Source: Actinoallomurus soli
GTDB lineage: Bacteria; Actinomycetota; Actinomycetes; Streptosporangiales; Streptosporangiaceae
Direction of reading: 5' to 3'
DNA length: 43,571 nucleotides
Assembly (NCBI RefSeq): GCF_024055715.1
Contig: NZ_JAMXMV010000039.1
Coordinates: 1 to 43,571, forward strand
Below, one piece after another: positions 32,177 through 39,871 of the stretch (positions within the stretch are counted from its first letter, which is position 1; each line of letters starts with the position of its first letter). A program made the translations under genes and the position numbers. The notes below the pieces were generated by a model. It ran no database searches. It had not been told where the DNA came from and worked only from the letters and a program-made list of their open reading frames with translations.

Positions 32177-32478
32177 TCAATCCGGTCGGCCGGGAAGAGA
32201 TGGTCCACCTCGGGTTCACCGGTGGTGAGATCGAGTACGCGGGCGAGGACGTCCTGGTCGCTGCCGGTCCAGCGGTCGTTGTGCTGGCGCAGGTGCTCGG
32301 CCCAGGACGCCGTGATGTAGGTCTCGACGTACCGATCGGTGCCGGCGCCGTCACGGTAGAGGCGCCAGCGGCGTGCTCCGGTCCGGCGGCGGGCGCGTTC
32401 CAGGTCCGGGACGGCGGCGAGGAACGCCGTCCTGTTCTGCGGAGAGACGCGGTAGGCGATGGTGATCAGGACCGGGCC
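32177..32478 (-). pseudogene. MFS_3-type exporter, C-terminal cytosolic tail only
   Basis: GPVLITIAYRVSPQNRTAFL, then ERARRRTGARRWRLYRDG, YVETYITASWAEHLRQHNDR and EVDHLFPAD match the soluble monooxygenase-like tail that follows the twelve membrane segments in actinomycete MFS_3 transporters. None of the membrane part remains. The fragment begins exactly where an aldo/keto reductase remnant ends, in a continuous read (…GVLATARDGPV…), so a deletion fused two unrelated genes. Confidence 0.65.
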
Positions 32479-33127
32479 GTCGCGAGGACGCCGGAGTTGA
32501 ACGGCGCCGCCGCGAGCACCGACACGCCGCGCTCGGCGCCGCGCTCGGCGCAGCGGTTCAGCAGCGGCTCGCCGGAACGATTGAGCAGCGTCCAGCGGCC
32601 GGCGAGCATCACGGCGTCCACGTCGCACCGGTCCACGATCTCCGCGAGCGGCTGCCAGTAGTTCATGCCGACGCCGACCGCCGAGATCAGTCCCTCGTCG
32701 CGCATCCTCAGCAGCTCCGGACGGTCTCGACGATCACCTGCGGCACGTGCAGGTCCGGGTCGTGGACGAGAGCGATGTCGACGTGGTCGACGCCCAGCCG
32801 TTCCAGGCTGTCCTCCAGTGCGCCTGACCCGGTGGCGGAGTAGTCGAGCCGTCGCCGGAGCGTGTCCGGTACGGCGAAGCCCGCATCCAGATCCATGCCG
32901 CGAGGAGCGTCATCGGGCACGAGGAGCCGTCCGACCTTCGTCGAGATCACGTACTCGGCGCGGGGCCGGGACGCCACTGCCCGGCCCAGCCGCCGCTCGG
33001 CCAGGCCGAGCCCGTAGTGCGGTGCCGTGTCGAAGTACCGGACTCCGGCACGCCAGGCCGCGTCGACGGTCGCGTGCGCCTGCTCGTCGTCGACGGCGGC
33101 GTACAGGTTCCCGATCGGCGCGCGCCC
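32468..33127 (-). pseudogene. aldo/keto reductase (fucose/aldose dehydrogenase-like), broken
   Basis: From 33127 leftward: APIGNLYAAVDDEQAHATVD, RYFDTAPHYGLGLAERRLG (Asp and Tyr of the catalytic tetrad), EYVISTKVGRLLVP (Lys) and DIALVHDPD (His). The frame stops at 32708 and continues one frame over with RMRDEGLISAVGVGMNYWQ, VDAVMLAGRWTLLN and a final FNSGVLA. The family is the D-threo-aldose/L-fucose dehydrogenase type. About 10 N-terminal residues, the start codon and the last ~70 residues are missing, in addition to the frameshift at ~32706. Its 5' edge coincides with the truncated N-terminus of a GntR gene on the other strand. Confidence 0.78.
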
Positions 33128-33131
33128 TGCT

Positions 33132-33726
33132 CATGGATCACGACCTGGAGCCCGGTACGAACTTGTCGATCGACGGGCTCGCGCGCCATTTCGACGTATC
33201 CCAGACCCCGGTCCGTGAAGCGCTCGCCCGCTGTGAGTCCGAAGGGTCTGGTCGTACGCCGGCCGAACGCCGGTCACCTGGTCGCCCCCCTGCTCGACAG
33301 GGCAGGACTGGACGATCTCTACGACATTCGCCTGCTTCTCGAGCCGGCCGCCGCCGAGCGCGCGGCCCGGCACGCGACCGCCGCCGAGCTGACCGGCATG
33401 CGCCGCCGCTCGAACGGATGACGCCCTCCCTGCGCGGTGACACCTACGAGGCATACCGCGAGTTCGCGGAACTCGACGCCGCCTTCCACAACTCGATCGC
33501 CGAGGCCAGCCGCAGTCCGCTCATGGTCGACACACTGCGCCGGTTCCGCGCCCACACGCACGGATACCGCCTCTACTTCCGCCACGGCATCGCCGATCAG
33601 GCCGTCGAGGAGCACCAGGCGGTGCTCGCCGCTATTCGTGCCAAGGACCCGGAGGCGGTGGCTCGCGCCATGCGCGACCATCTTGAGGCGTCCAGGTCGC
33701 GTCTGAAGAACGCCTACGACTCCTGA
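33132..33726 (+). pseudogene. GntR-family (FadR/FCD) regulator, N-terminally truncated with two frameshifts
   Basis: MDHDLEPGTNLSIDGLARHF then DVSQTPVREALARCESEG gives the winged HTH. The next block, LVVRRPNAGHLVAPLLDRAG and LYDIRLLLEPAAAERAARHA, lies in another frame from ~33240 to ~33410. The original frame then resumes (YREFAELDAAFHNSIAEASR…HGIADQAVEEHQAVLAAI) to the stop at 33726. The two indels compensate. The FCD domain retains its metal-site-type residues (D..FH, H). The first ~12-15 residues are missing. If the indels were sequencing errors a nearly complete regulator would result. Confidence 0.75.
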
Positions 33727-33826
33727 GAGGAACGCCTTCTTGCTACGCCGACGACGCCGGGCCACCGACGGCCGCCGACGATGGTCGAGCCCCACCGCGA
33801 CCTCAGGGCGGGGGAGAGGGCGTGCG

Positions 33827-33849
33827 GTGTAGTCTCCGTGTACTACACG
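33827..33849. promoter_or_regulatory. operator-like dyads upstream of the copper cluster
   Basis: GTGTAGT (33827-33833) and ACTACAC (33842-33848) are perfect inverted 7-mers with an 8-base spacer. The right half also sits in the odd palindrome CGTGTACTACACG (33837-33849), and another CGTAGT follows at 33851. Repeated TGTA/TACA elements of this kind resemble BlaI/CopY-family operators, which often govern copper or beta-lactam genes. The site is 22 bases before the membrane protein start. No such regulator is encoded nearby. Confidence 0.5.
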
Positions 33850-33870
33850 TCGTAGTTGTTGGGTGAGGTC

Positions 33871-34533
33871 ATGCGTCCGCCTGGCTGGTTCCGCTTGATG
33901 CGCGCCGCGGTTTTCGCCGGGGTGTGCGTCGTGCTGTCCCTGGCCGGCCATGATCTGATGGCCTCCCGTCCGGCGCCGTTGTGGGCGGGCGGGGCCGCTG
34001 TCGCGGGGGTGACCGCGGTCGGTTACTGCCTGGCCGACCGGCGCCGGTCCGCCTGGTGGATCCTGCTGGCGGTCGAGGTCGTCCAGGCGTGCCTGCACGA
34101 ATGGTTCGCCTGGGCCACTCCCGCCGATCCGGGCTCGGCGCTCGCGCACCCGGTTATGACCATGTACGGCGGCGTGCACGCCGCGGTGGGTTCGGGCATG
34201 GCCATGCCGATGAATCACGGTGCCGGTGCATCCGGCCTGGGCATGGCCGGGGCGCACGTGCTCGCCGGCGCGCTGGTCGCGTTGTGGCTGTACGCGGGGG
34301 AGCGGGCCGCCTGGCGGGTGCTGGACGTCCTCGCCGAGACGGTGCTCCGTCCCGCTCTGCGCGTCCTTCTCCTGCTGGCGCACGCCGATCTCCTGACGTC
34401 TCGGCGGCCCGGCGGTGTACGGCGCCGGCGGGGTGTGGACCAGACGCCCCCGGCCGTGGCCGTGCTGCGGCACGTTCTGGTGCGGCGTGGTCCTCCTCGG
34501 CGCATCGGCGCGGCTCTTCGCGCCGCCCTGTGA
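33871..34533 (+). CDS. integral membrane protein with Met/His-rich loop, copper cluster
   Basis: A 220-residue membrane protein starting at ATG 33871 with GTGAGG close upstream; an in-frame TTG at 33856 is less likely. Four to five hydrophobic segments are visible: ~7-29 (FAGVCVVLSLAGHDLM), ~33-52, ~58-80 (WWILLAVEVVQACLHEWFAW), ~122-150 (MAGAHVLAGALVALWLYAG) and a weaker one near 163-180. Between the third and fourth is a loop rich in Met, His and Gly (VMTMYGGVHAAVGSGMAMPMNHG), which could bind Cu(I). The C-terminus is basic and cytosolic. I do not know a named family. Its place directly before ycnI and a sco fragment suggests a role in copper uptake or delivery. Confidence 0.7.
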   Translation: MRPPGWFRLMRAAVFAGVCVVLSLAGHDLMASRPAPLWAGGAAVAGVTAVGYCLADRRRSAWWILLAVEVVQACLHEWFAWATPADPGSALAHPVMTMYGGVHAAVGSGMAMPMNHGAGASGLGMAGAHVLAGALVALWLYAGERAAWRVLDVLAETVLRPALRVLLLLAHADLLTSRRPGGVRRRRGVDQTPPAVAVLRHVLVRRGPPRRIGAALRAAL

Positions 34534-34668
34534 TTCACGGCTCTTCCCCACGTTCACATAGCGCCTCCGACCGGGTTCCCGCCTGCGCGCGGCCCGGTGT
34601 TGCGCCCTGCCTCGGAACGGGCCGTGGTCACCGTCCCCCCGATCGCACGTACTTCTCCCGAGGAACCC

Positions 34669-35361
34669 ATGTCCTTCCCGAACGCCGCCAAGCGACTGAT
34701 GACCGGAGCCGGTGCCGTCACGGCCGCCGTCGTTGCGCTGGCACTTCCCGCGTCCGCGCACGTCACCATCAACCCGAACACCGCCGAGCCGGGCGGGTAC
34801 GGCGCCTTCAACGTCCGCGTCCCCAACGAGGAGACCGACGCCGACACCACCAAGGTGCAGCTGTACCTGCCCACCGACCACCCGATCGCGTCGGTGTCGG
34901 TGCAGCCGGTGCCCGGCTGGACGGCCGAGGTCACCAAAAGCCGGCTGCCCAAGCCGATCAAGGTCGAGGGCGGTGAGCTCACCGACGCGGTCACCGCGGT
35001 CACCTGGTCCGGCGGCAGCATCCGGCCCGGGCAGTTCCAGCAGTTCTGGATCTCGCTCGGCCCGCTGCCCAACGACACTCCCAAGCTGTACTTCAAGGCC
35101 CTGCAGACCTACACCGACCACAGCGGCAAGACCAGTGTCGTCCGCTGGATCGACCTGCCGGACGGTGGCGCCGAGCCGGAGCATCCCGCGCCGTCGCTCA
35201 CCCTGGCCAAGGCCGCCGCGCCGCAGGCGAAGCCGATCGTGAAGAAGACCGAAGACGGCACGGGAACCGCCCTGGGCGCCGCCGGCCTGGTCGCCGGACT
35301 CCTCGCCCTCGGCGTCGCGATCGTCGCACTCCGCCGAACCGGCAGGTCGACCGGCGCATGA
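34669..35361 (+). CDS. ycnI: YcnI-family copper-binding protein (DUF1775)
   Basis: A 230-residue exported, membrane-anchored protein. The ATG at 34669 has GAGGAA upstream. The signal peptide (~1-24) ends in SASA or PASA, leaving His as the first residues of the mature chain (AHVTINPNTAEPGGYGAF), the histidine-brace-like N-terminus through which YcnI proteins bind Cu(II). The DUF1775 domain runs to ~165, with a conserved Trp in PVPGWTAEV. A Pro/Ala/Lys linker, a single C-terminal membrane helix (LGAAGLVAGLLALGVAIVAL) and a short basic tail follow. The stop overlaps the start of a sco-like gene (ATGA). It probably works as an extracytoplasmic copper chaperone with that neighbour. Confidence 0.93.
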   Translation: MSFPNAAKRLMTGAGAVTAAVVALALPASAHVTINPNTAEPGGYGAFNVRVPNEETDADTTKVQLYLPTDHPIASVSVQPVPGWTAEVTKSRLPKPIKVEGGELTDAVTAVTWSGGSIRPGQFQQFWISLGPLPNDTPKLYFKALQTYTDHSGKTSVVRWIDLPDGGAEPEHPAPSLTLAKAAAPQAKPIVKKTEDGTGTALGAAGLVAGLLALGVAIVALRRTGRSTGA

Positions 35362-35594
35362 GGGTCGCTCACCTCCGCCCGGCGGTCAGGTCCGCCGGGT
35401 GGCGTTCCCGCATGCTCGCGCTCGCCTGCCTGCCATCGTTCCTGCTCGCCGCCTGCGGCGGCACGGGCGCTCGGCCCCCCGTGCAGATTTCGGTGCCTGC
35501 GTCAGACCCGCACGGCACCAGGATCGCTACGCCGCTGCGCGAAACGGACCTCACGCTGACCGGGACCTCAGGGCGGCCCGTCGATCTGCTCTAG
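35358..35594 (+). pseudogene. Sco1/SenC-like copper lipoprotein, truncated
   Basis: Starting at ATG 35358, overlapping the ycnI stop by four bases, this gives 78 residues: a lipoprotein signal (LACLPSFLLAACGG, lipobox Cys) and the first part of a Sco1/SenC protein (ATPLRETDLTLTGTSGRPVDLL). It then hits a stop just before the thioredoxin-like core, so the copper-binding CxxxC and the distal His are missing. Sco proteins deliver copper to cytochrome oxidase, and the ycnI-sco arrangement is known. The loss means this copy cannot do so. Confidence 0.7.
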
Positions 35595-35633
35595 GCCACC
35601 CGCGGCACAACCTAACCGCATCCTTGAGGTAAC

Positions 35634-35772
35634 GGCGCGTTCGACCTGTCCGGGCACGTCCTGCACTCGATCTTCTGGCAGCCTGTCCCCGGACGGCGGG
35701 GACCGCCCCGACGGGGAGTCGGCGGCGGCGATCGACGAGCACTTCGGGTCCTTCGACGCGTTCGCCAAGCAG
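35634..35772 (+). pseudogene. Fe/Mn superoxide dismutase fragment
   Basis: GAFDLSGHVLHSIFWQ in one frame, followed one frame over by LSPDGGDRPDGESAAAIDEH and FGSFDAFAKQ, matches the middle of an Fe/Mn superoxide dismutase, including the metal-ligand His of GHVLHS.FW. Only ~45 residues remain and there is a frameshift at ~35685. Both N- and C-terminal metal ligands are missing. Confidence 0.65.
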
Positions 35773-35834
35773 CCGGCCTCCCGAACCGGCTTCCTGCTCC
35801 GAAGCATGTCCCAGCCGGTTCGGGGGGCACCGCG

Positions 35835-35984
35835 GTCGACCTCCCGACGGGGCGGGTGACCGTGGGCAGTGCCCAGGAACTGCCCGAGCCCGTGGAGCGA
35901 GCGGCAGTCGAGGAAGCGGGCTATCAGGTGACCGCATGGCCGTCGGCCACCAGCGCGAACCCTTCCCCCTCCGCCGGCTCGTGA
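35835..35984 (+). pseudogene. heavy-metal-associated (HMA/CopZ-like) domain, C-terminal fragment
   Basis: VDLPTGRVTVGSAQELPEPV then ERAAVEEAGYQVTAWPSA resembles the second half of HMA copper chaperones (…V.L..G.V.V......V..AVEEAGY.V). The first half with the CxxC copper site is missing. It directly follows the superoxide dismutase scrap and the sco fragment, consistent with decay of a copper locus. The short length keeps this tentative. Confidence 0.5.
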
Positions 35985-36012
35985 CCACGCAGTCGAACGG
36001 CGTCGGTGCCGG

Positions 36013-36990
36013 TCACGCCGTGGGGCGGGGCCCTGCGGCGCGGCGGAGCCGGTTGGCGATCGCGAGTCCCAGCCCCTCCTCTGCCGGCAAGGAGGCGATG
36101 ATGAGGTCGCACCCTCGCTGGTCGAGCTCGCGCAGGAACCCGTACAGCCCGCGCGCATAGGCGGCCATCGAGTCGGGGACCGCCACTACGGTGTGTGCCT
36201 TCACCGGAGCGTCGGCGAAGGCCGGGGGAAGAAAGACGCCCACCTGGTGCCCTAGCTCCTGCGCGCTCTCGGCTTCGGCGGCGATTTCCTCGGGCTCGAC
36301 GAGGATGACCTGCGCACGCGGCGCGTAGTGCGAGGGGTGCTGGCCCGGCACCCGGATGCGGCTGGTCGAGTGGACCGCGAGCGGGCGGCCCAGCACCGCC
36401 TCGAGGTCCTCGCGCGTCACCCCGCCGGGCCGAAGAATGCTCGGAATCTCGCCGGTGGCGTCGACGATCGTCGACTCGACGCCGACGTCGCAGGGGCCGC
36501 CGTCCAGCACGAAGTCGACGGCATCGCCGAGCTCCGCGCGGACGTGGTTGGCCGTGGTAGGGCTGACCTGACCGAAGCGGTTGGCGGATGGGGCCGCGAC
36601 ACCGCCGCCGAAGGCGGACAGCAGCGCGAGCGCGACGGGGTGGTCGGGCACGCGCACGGCGACCGTCTCCATGCCACCAGTGGTCTGGAGGGCCACCCGG
36701 CGACCGCGCCGCAGGACCAGCGTGAGCGGCCCCGGCCAGAAGCGTTCGGCCAACAGACGCGCTGTCGCGGGCACCTCCTCGACCCAGTCGCCCAGGTGTT
36801 CCACGCCGCCGATGTGGACGATCAGCGGGTGAGAGGGCGGGCGCCCCTTGACCTGGAAGACGCGTGCGACCGCGGCGGAGTCCTCGGCGTTGGCGCCCAA
36901 ACCGTAGACGGTCTCGGTCGGGAAGGCCACCAGGCCGCCGGCGCGTAGCACACCCGCCGCCTTATCGATGTCACTCGTTATCGCCGTCAC
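36013..36990 (-). CDS. sua5: L-threonylcarbamoyladenylate synthase (Sua5/YwlC type)
   Basis: A 325-residue cytosolic enzyme that makes threonylcarbamoyl-AMP from Thr, bicarbonate and ATP for the t6A modification of ANN-decoding tRNAs. The start at GTG 36988-36990 has GGGAGG at the right distance. The YrdC-like domain (~1-195) has FPTETVYGLGANA, KGRPPSHPLIVHI, PGPLTLVL, PSANRFGQVSPT and VGVESTIVDAT. A linker with HPSHYAPRAQ leads to the C-terminal Rossmann-like Sua5 domain. Length and domain content mark the two-domain Sua5 form rather than the short TsaC. No operon partner is visible. This is a housekeeping gene and looks intact. Confidence 0.95.
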   Translation of the reverse strand: MTAITSDIDKAAGVLRAGGLVAFPTETVYGLGANAEDSAAVARVFQVKGRPPSHPLIVHIGGVEHLGDWVEEVPATARLLAERFWPGPLTLVLRRGRRVALQTTGGMETVAVRVPDHPVALALLSAFGGGVAAPSANRFGQVSPTTANHVRAELGDAVDFVLDGGPCDVGVESTIVDATGEIPSILRPGGVTREDLEAVLGRPLAVHSTSRIRVPGQHPSHYAPRAQVILVEPEEIAAEAESAQELGHQVGVFLPPAFADAPVKAHTVVAVPDSMAAYARGLYGFLRELDQRGCDLIIASLPAEEGLGLAIANRLRRAAGPRPTA

Positions 36991-37384
36991 CCTCACGATC
37001 CTCCCACTGTCCCGCTCACCCACCGTCCGTGGCATCGCCGGCGCATGACGTCCGGTCTTCATCCAGTCTCCCGGACGGTCGCAGGTGGTGGAGCCGACGG
37101 TGGATGACCGGATCGGCCAGCCGGTAACGAACGACCGGCCGAATGGAGTCTCAACACGCCGCGCCATGATCGACCTGCTGGCCTCCCCGGAGGTCCTCCG
37201 TGCTCAGGCCGCCAGACCGAACTCGTGGCTGATGACCTCCCAGCGCCGGCCATTCGCAAGCCGGGTATCACCTCCCGGGCGGCTCTCCGCGACGCCCTGT
37301 CGCAGTAAGCCGACTTCCCGGGAGGCGTTGTGACGTCGCCATACCCGAACTGCTGGACCTGCCGGTCAGTCGGTCCCAGGCGGC
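36991..37384. other. region without an assignable gene
   Basis: No reading frame in these ~390 bases is convincing. On the minus strand near 37210-37250 a short frame ends RRWEVISHEFGLAA with a stop, which may be the tail of a lost gene, but I cannot name it. The sua5 promoter must lie in the first ~60 bases. Confidence 0.35.
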
Positions 37385-38074
37385 GTGATCGGCAGCACGC
37401 CGGTCCGCATGGCCATCACCGCAGGCATGGATGTCGTGCTGAGCAACTCGCGTGGCCCCGACACCCTCGCCGAGCTGGTCGCCGAGTTGGGCGACCACGC
37501 GCGAGCCGGCACACCGGCCCAGGCGGCCAACCCGATGCACGCCTACGACAAGCCTCCTGTCACGGAACTGGCCGGCAAGACCGTGATCGACACGCTGAAC
37601 TACTACCCGGACCGTGACGGCCGGATCGCCGCGCTCGACGCGAACACCCTGACCTCCAGCGAGCTCGTGCAGCGGCACCTGGCCGACTCGCACGTGGTCA
37701 AGGCGTTCAACAACATCGACTTCCGGCGGCTGGTCCTGCTCCCGCGGCCGGCAGGTTCCGTCGACCGCAGCGCTCTGCCGATCGCCGGTAACGACGCGGC
37801 CGCCAAGGAGCAGGTCACGCACCTGCTCGACGTGTTCGGGTACGACGCGGTGGACGTCGGCACTCTCGCCGACAGCTGGCGCACCGAGCCCAACAACCCG
37901 GTCTACGTCCAGCCGTACATGCCACAGCTGCCGGACGGGCTGACCATGGACGAGGCGGGACCGTGGTTCTTCGAGAGTCCCGGTGTTCCGCTTACGGCGA
38001 GCCGGGTGACGGAACTGGTCGGCGTGGCCGTTCGTGGCCCCGCCGGCACCACCCCACCGTTTCTGCAGAGCTGA
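37385..38074 (+). pseudogene. NADP/F420-dependent oxidoreductase-like protein, N-terminally clipped
   Basis: From GTG 37385 the product (229 residues) reads IGSTPVRMAITAGMDVVLSN, SRGPDTLAELVAELGDHAR, then LAGKTVIDTLNYYPDRDG, HVVKAFNNIDFRRL and SALPIAGNDAAAKEQV, the pattern of NADPH-dependent F420 reductase-like proteins. The Rossmann N-terminus with GxGxxG is incomplete (the GSGNIG loop is cut), and ~8 residues equivalent to the second strand (VVVVSIP) are missing after residue ~45. With no good ribosome-binding site and a damaged dinucleotide fold, it is probably inactive. The alternative is a diverged functional protein with an unrecognised start. Confidence 0.65.
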
Positions 38075-38247
38075 CCACCAGAGGTCCCGGATACCGGCAC
38101 TCTCCCTATGGGATGAGTGCGGCATTCGAACCGGCTTGGCCGACTGGCGCGTCGCATGCGGGTGCGGCCGCCCGTCGTCGCTGCGGCGCTGTCAGCGCGA
38201 CAGGCGCCAGAGTCGGCGCGTGGTGCCGGTTCGGCGGCTCAACGGGA

Positions 38248-39528
38248 TCAGGGGGTGCCCGCGGGTGTCTGGAGCACGATGGCCGCGGCTCCCCAGGCGG
38301 TCGACCAGCGGCCGAGCTTCGCGAGGTCGAGGTGGACGGCGTTGGCGGCCGGAGACATCGCGGTCCGGGCCAGTTTGTTCCGGATCGGGTCGAGCAGGAT
38401 CTCGCCGGCCGTGCTGAGGGCTCCTCCGATGAGGATCGTGTTGGGGCTGTTGAGATTGACCAGGGTGCCGAGCGCGATGCCGATCAGGTCGCCTGCGTCC
38501 TCGATCAGGGTCCGGCAGAACCGGTCTCCTTCTTTGGCGCGGCTGGCGAGATCGAGAACGCTGTCGATCCGCGGCGGGAGGAAACGGTTCGCGGCGCCGG
38601 TGGGCCGGGCTTCGAGCGTGCGGGCTCTGGCGGCGCGTGCCTGTTGAAGGAGCTTCAGGCCTCCCACGTAGAACTCGAGGCATCCATGGTTGCCGCACGG
38701 ACAGATGTCGCGCTCCAGGTAGTTGAGCGTGATGTGTCCGAGCTCTCCGGCGGTTCCGTCAGCGCCACGGTGCAGGCGGCCGTTCCGGACGGTGCCCGCG
38801 CCGATGCCGGTGCCGACCTTGACGAAGGTGAGCTCGTAATCGCCGTCGATTTCCCGCCAGGGTTGATCAGGGCCGAAGACGGCCTCACCGAGGCAGCCGA
38901 GACTCGCGTCGTTCTCGACGATGACCGGTACGCCCAGGTGCTCGGACAGGTTCGGGCCTGGTGAAAAGTCGGCCCAGCCGGGAAGCAGGGTGGGGCTTCC
39001 GACCACCCCTTCGAGCGTCACGGGAGCCGGGATGCCGAGGCCGACGCCGATGACGTCGGCGGCGTCGGCGTGGTTGCGGGCGAGGAGGGAGTTCACCAGC
39101 TCGACCGCCTTGTCGGCCGCGTCGGTGGGACGCAGGTCGGCGTTTCGAGGATGGACGTGGGAATCCAGCTCAGGACCGGTTGAGATCTTGTCGATGGGCT
39201 GATGGCCCAGGCTCGTGAGCACCACGGAGATGTGAGAGCGGCCGAGGTCCACGCCCACGGCAAGGCCGGCCTTCCGGGTCAGGAAGATCGTCTCTGGTGG
39301 CCGGCCGGGCCAATGCCCCGAGGTCTCGTTCTCCTCCTCGGAGGTGATCAGCCCATGGTCTTTCAGCTCGGTTACCGCTGTCGACACGGTCGGCCGCGAC
39401 ATGCCGGTGCGGCGGCTCAGCCGTGCCCGCGTGCTGGGACCTTCCGTCCGCAGCGCCTCGGCCAGCCGCAACGCTCCCTTCGTCAGACCGAAGCGGGTCC
39501 ACGGTGAGCGCACCAGACCATCGGTCAT
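38248..39528 (-). CDS. ROK-family transcriptional regulator
   Basis: A 426-residue regulator starting at ATG 39526-39528. Residues ~10-75 form a MarR-like winged HTH (LRTEGPSTRARLSRRTGMSR, then PTVSTAVTELKDHGLI). The ROK ATPase/sugar-kinase-like fold follows: VGVDLGRSHISV (~92), GVGLGIPAP (~155), GTGIGAGTV, GELGHITL and the zinc motif CPCGNHGCLE (~275-284), and a C-terminal segment INSPNTILIGG-like. Such proteins repress sugar-use genes and sense a sugar or phosphorylated sugar. No sugar genes are adjacent in this window, so the target is unknown. The region upstream (39529-39871) is shared with a divergent activator. Confidence 0.93.
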   Translation of the reverse strand: MTDGLVRSPWTRFGLTKGALRLAEALRTEGPSTRARLSRRTGMSRPTVSTAVTELKDHGLITSEEENETSGHWPGRPPETIFLTRKAGLAVGVDLGRSHISVVLTSLGHQPIDKISTGPELDSHVHPRNADLRPTDAADKAVELVNSLLARNHADAADVIGVGLGIPAPVTLEGVVGSPTLLPGWADFSPGPNLSEHLGVPVIVENDASLGCLGEAVFGPDQPWREIDGDYELTFVKVGTGIGAGTVRNGRLHRGADGTAGELGHITLNYLERDICPCGNHGCLEFYVGGLKLLQQARAARARTLEARPTGAANRFLPPRIDSVLDLASRAKEGDRFCRTLIEDAGDLIGIALGTLVNLNSPNTILIGGALSTAGEILLDPIRNKLARTAMSPAANAVHLDLAKLGRWSTAWGAAAIVLQTPAGTP

Positions 39529-39871
39529 GTCCACATGCTGGGTCCACCTTCTGCCGCACGTCAAATACTCGGCACCGCGGGCTCGCCGACGTGCGCCTTA
39601 TCGAAGGCGTTGGCTCAAACATAGATCGTTGGCAAGGAGTTCCGTCAGGACTTGCCTTAAGTGCCCTGATCACGGAGGGTAGTTATGTCTGATTCGACCC
39701 GTTAGATGCGGGTTGATCGCTTTGGTGCGACGAGGCACCCCACGCGCGGTCAGCGAGCGACTGGTGCGCACGGTCCAGGAGACCGGCCTCACCGAGCGCC
39801 GCTATCGCGGATGAACGATCGACCGCCTGGCCGCTGTCCACTCGGCTCGGGGTGGCATCCAAGGAGATGAA
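39529..39871. other. intergenic region between ROK and AcoR-like genes
   Basis: 343 bases between divergent regulators. An AT-richer stretch (~39600-39690) is the likely promoter zone. From ~39715 a + frame reads ALVRRGTPRAVSERLVRTVQ followed by ETGLTERRYRG and a stop, perhaps a scrap of a transposase or regulator HTH; I cannot identify it. The last ~15 bases contain the AAGGAGATGAA ribosome-binding site of the next gene. Confidence 0.4.

Noticed and set aside
33319-35184. A 621-codon minus-strand frame across the GntR/membrane protein/YcnI region
   Set aside because: It spans several real + strand genes, has no recognisable domain and lacks a ribosome-binding site.
39700-39725. Small hairpin GACCCG...CGGGTT as a possible terminator
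   Set aside because: Arms of only 5-6 bp, no T-run, and located upstream of both divergent genes, where a terminator has no role.
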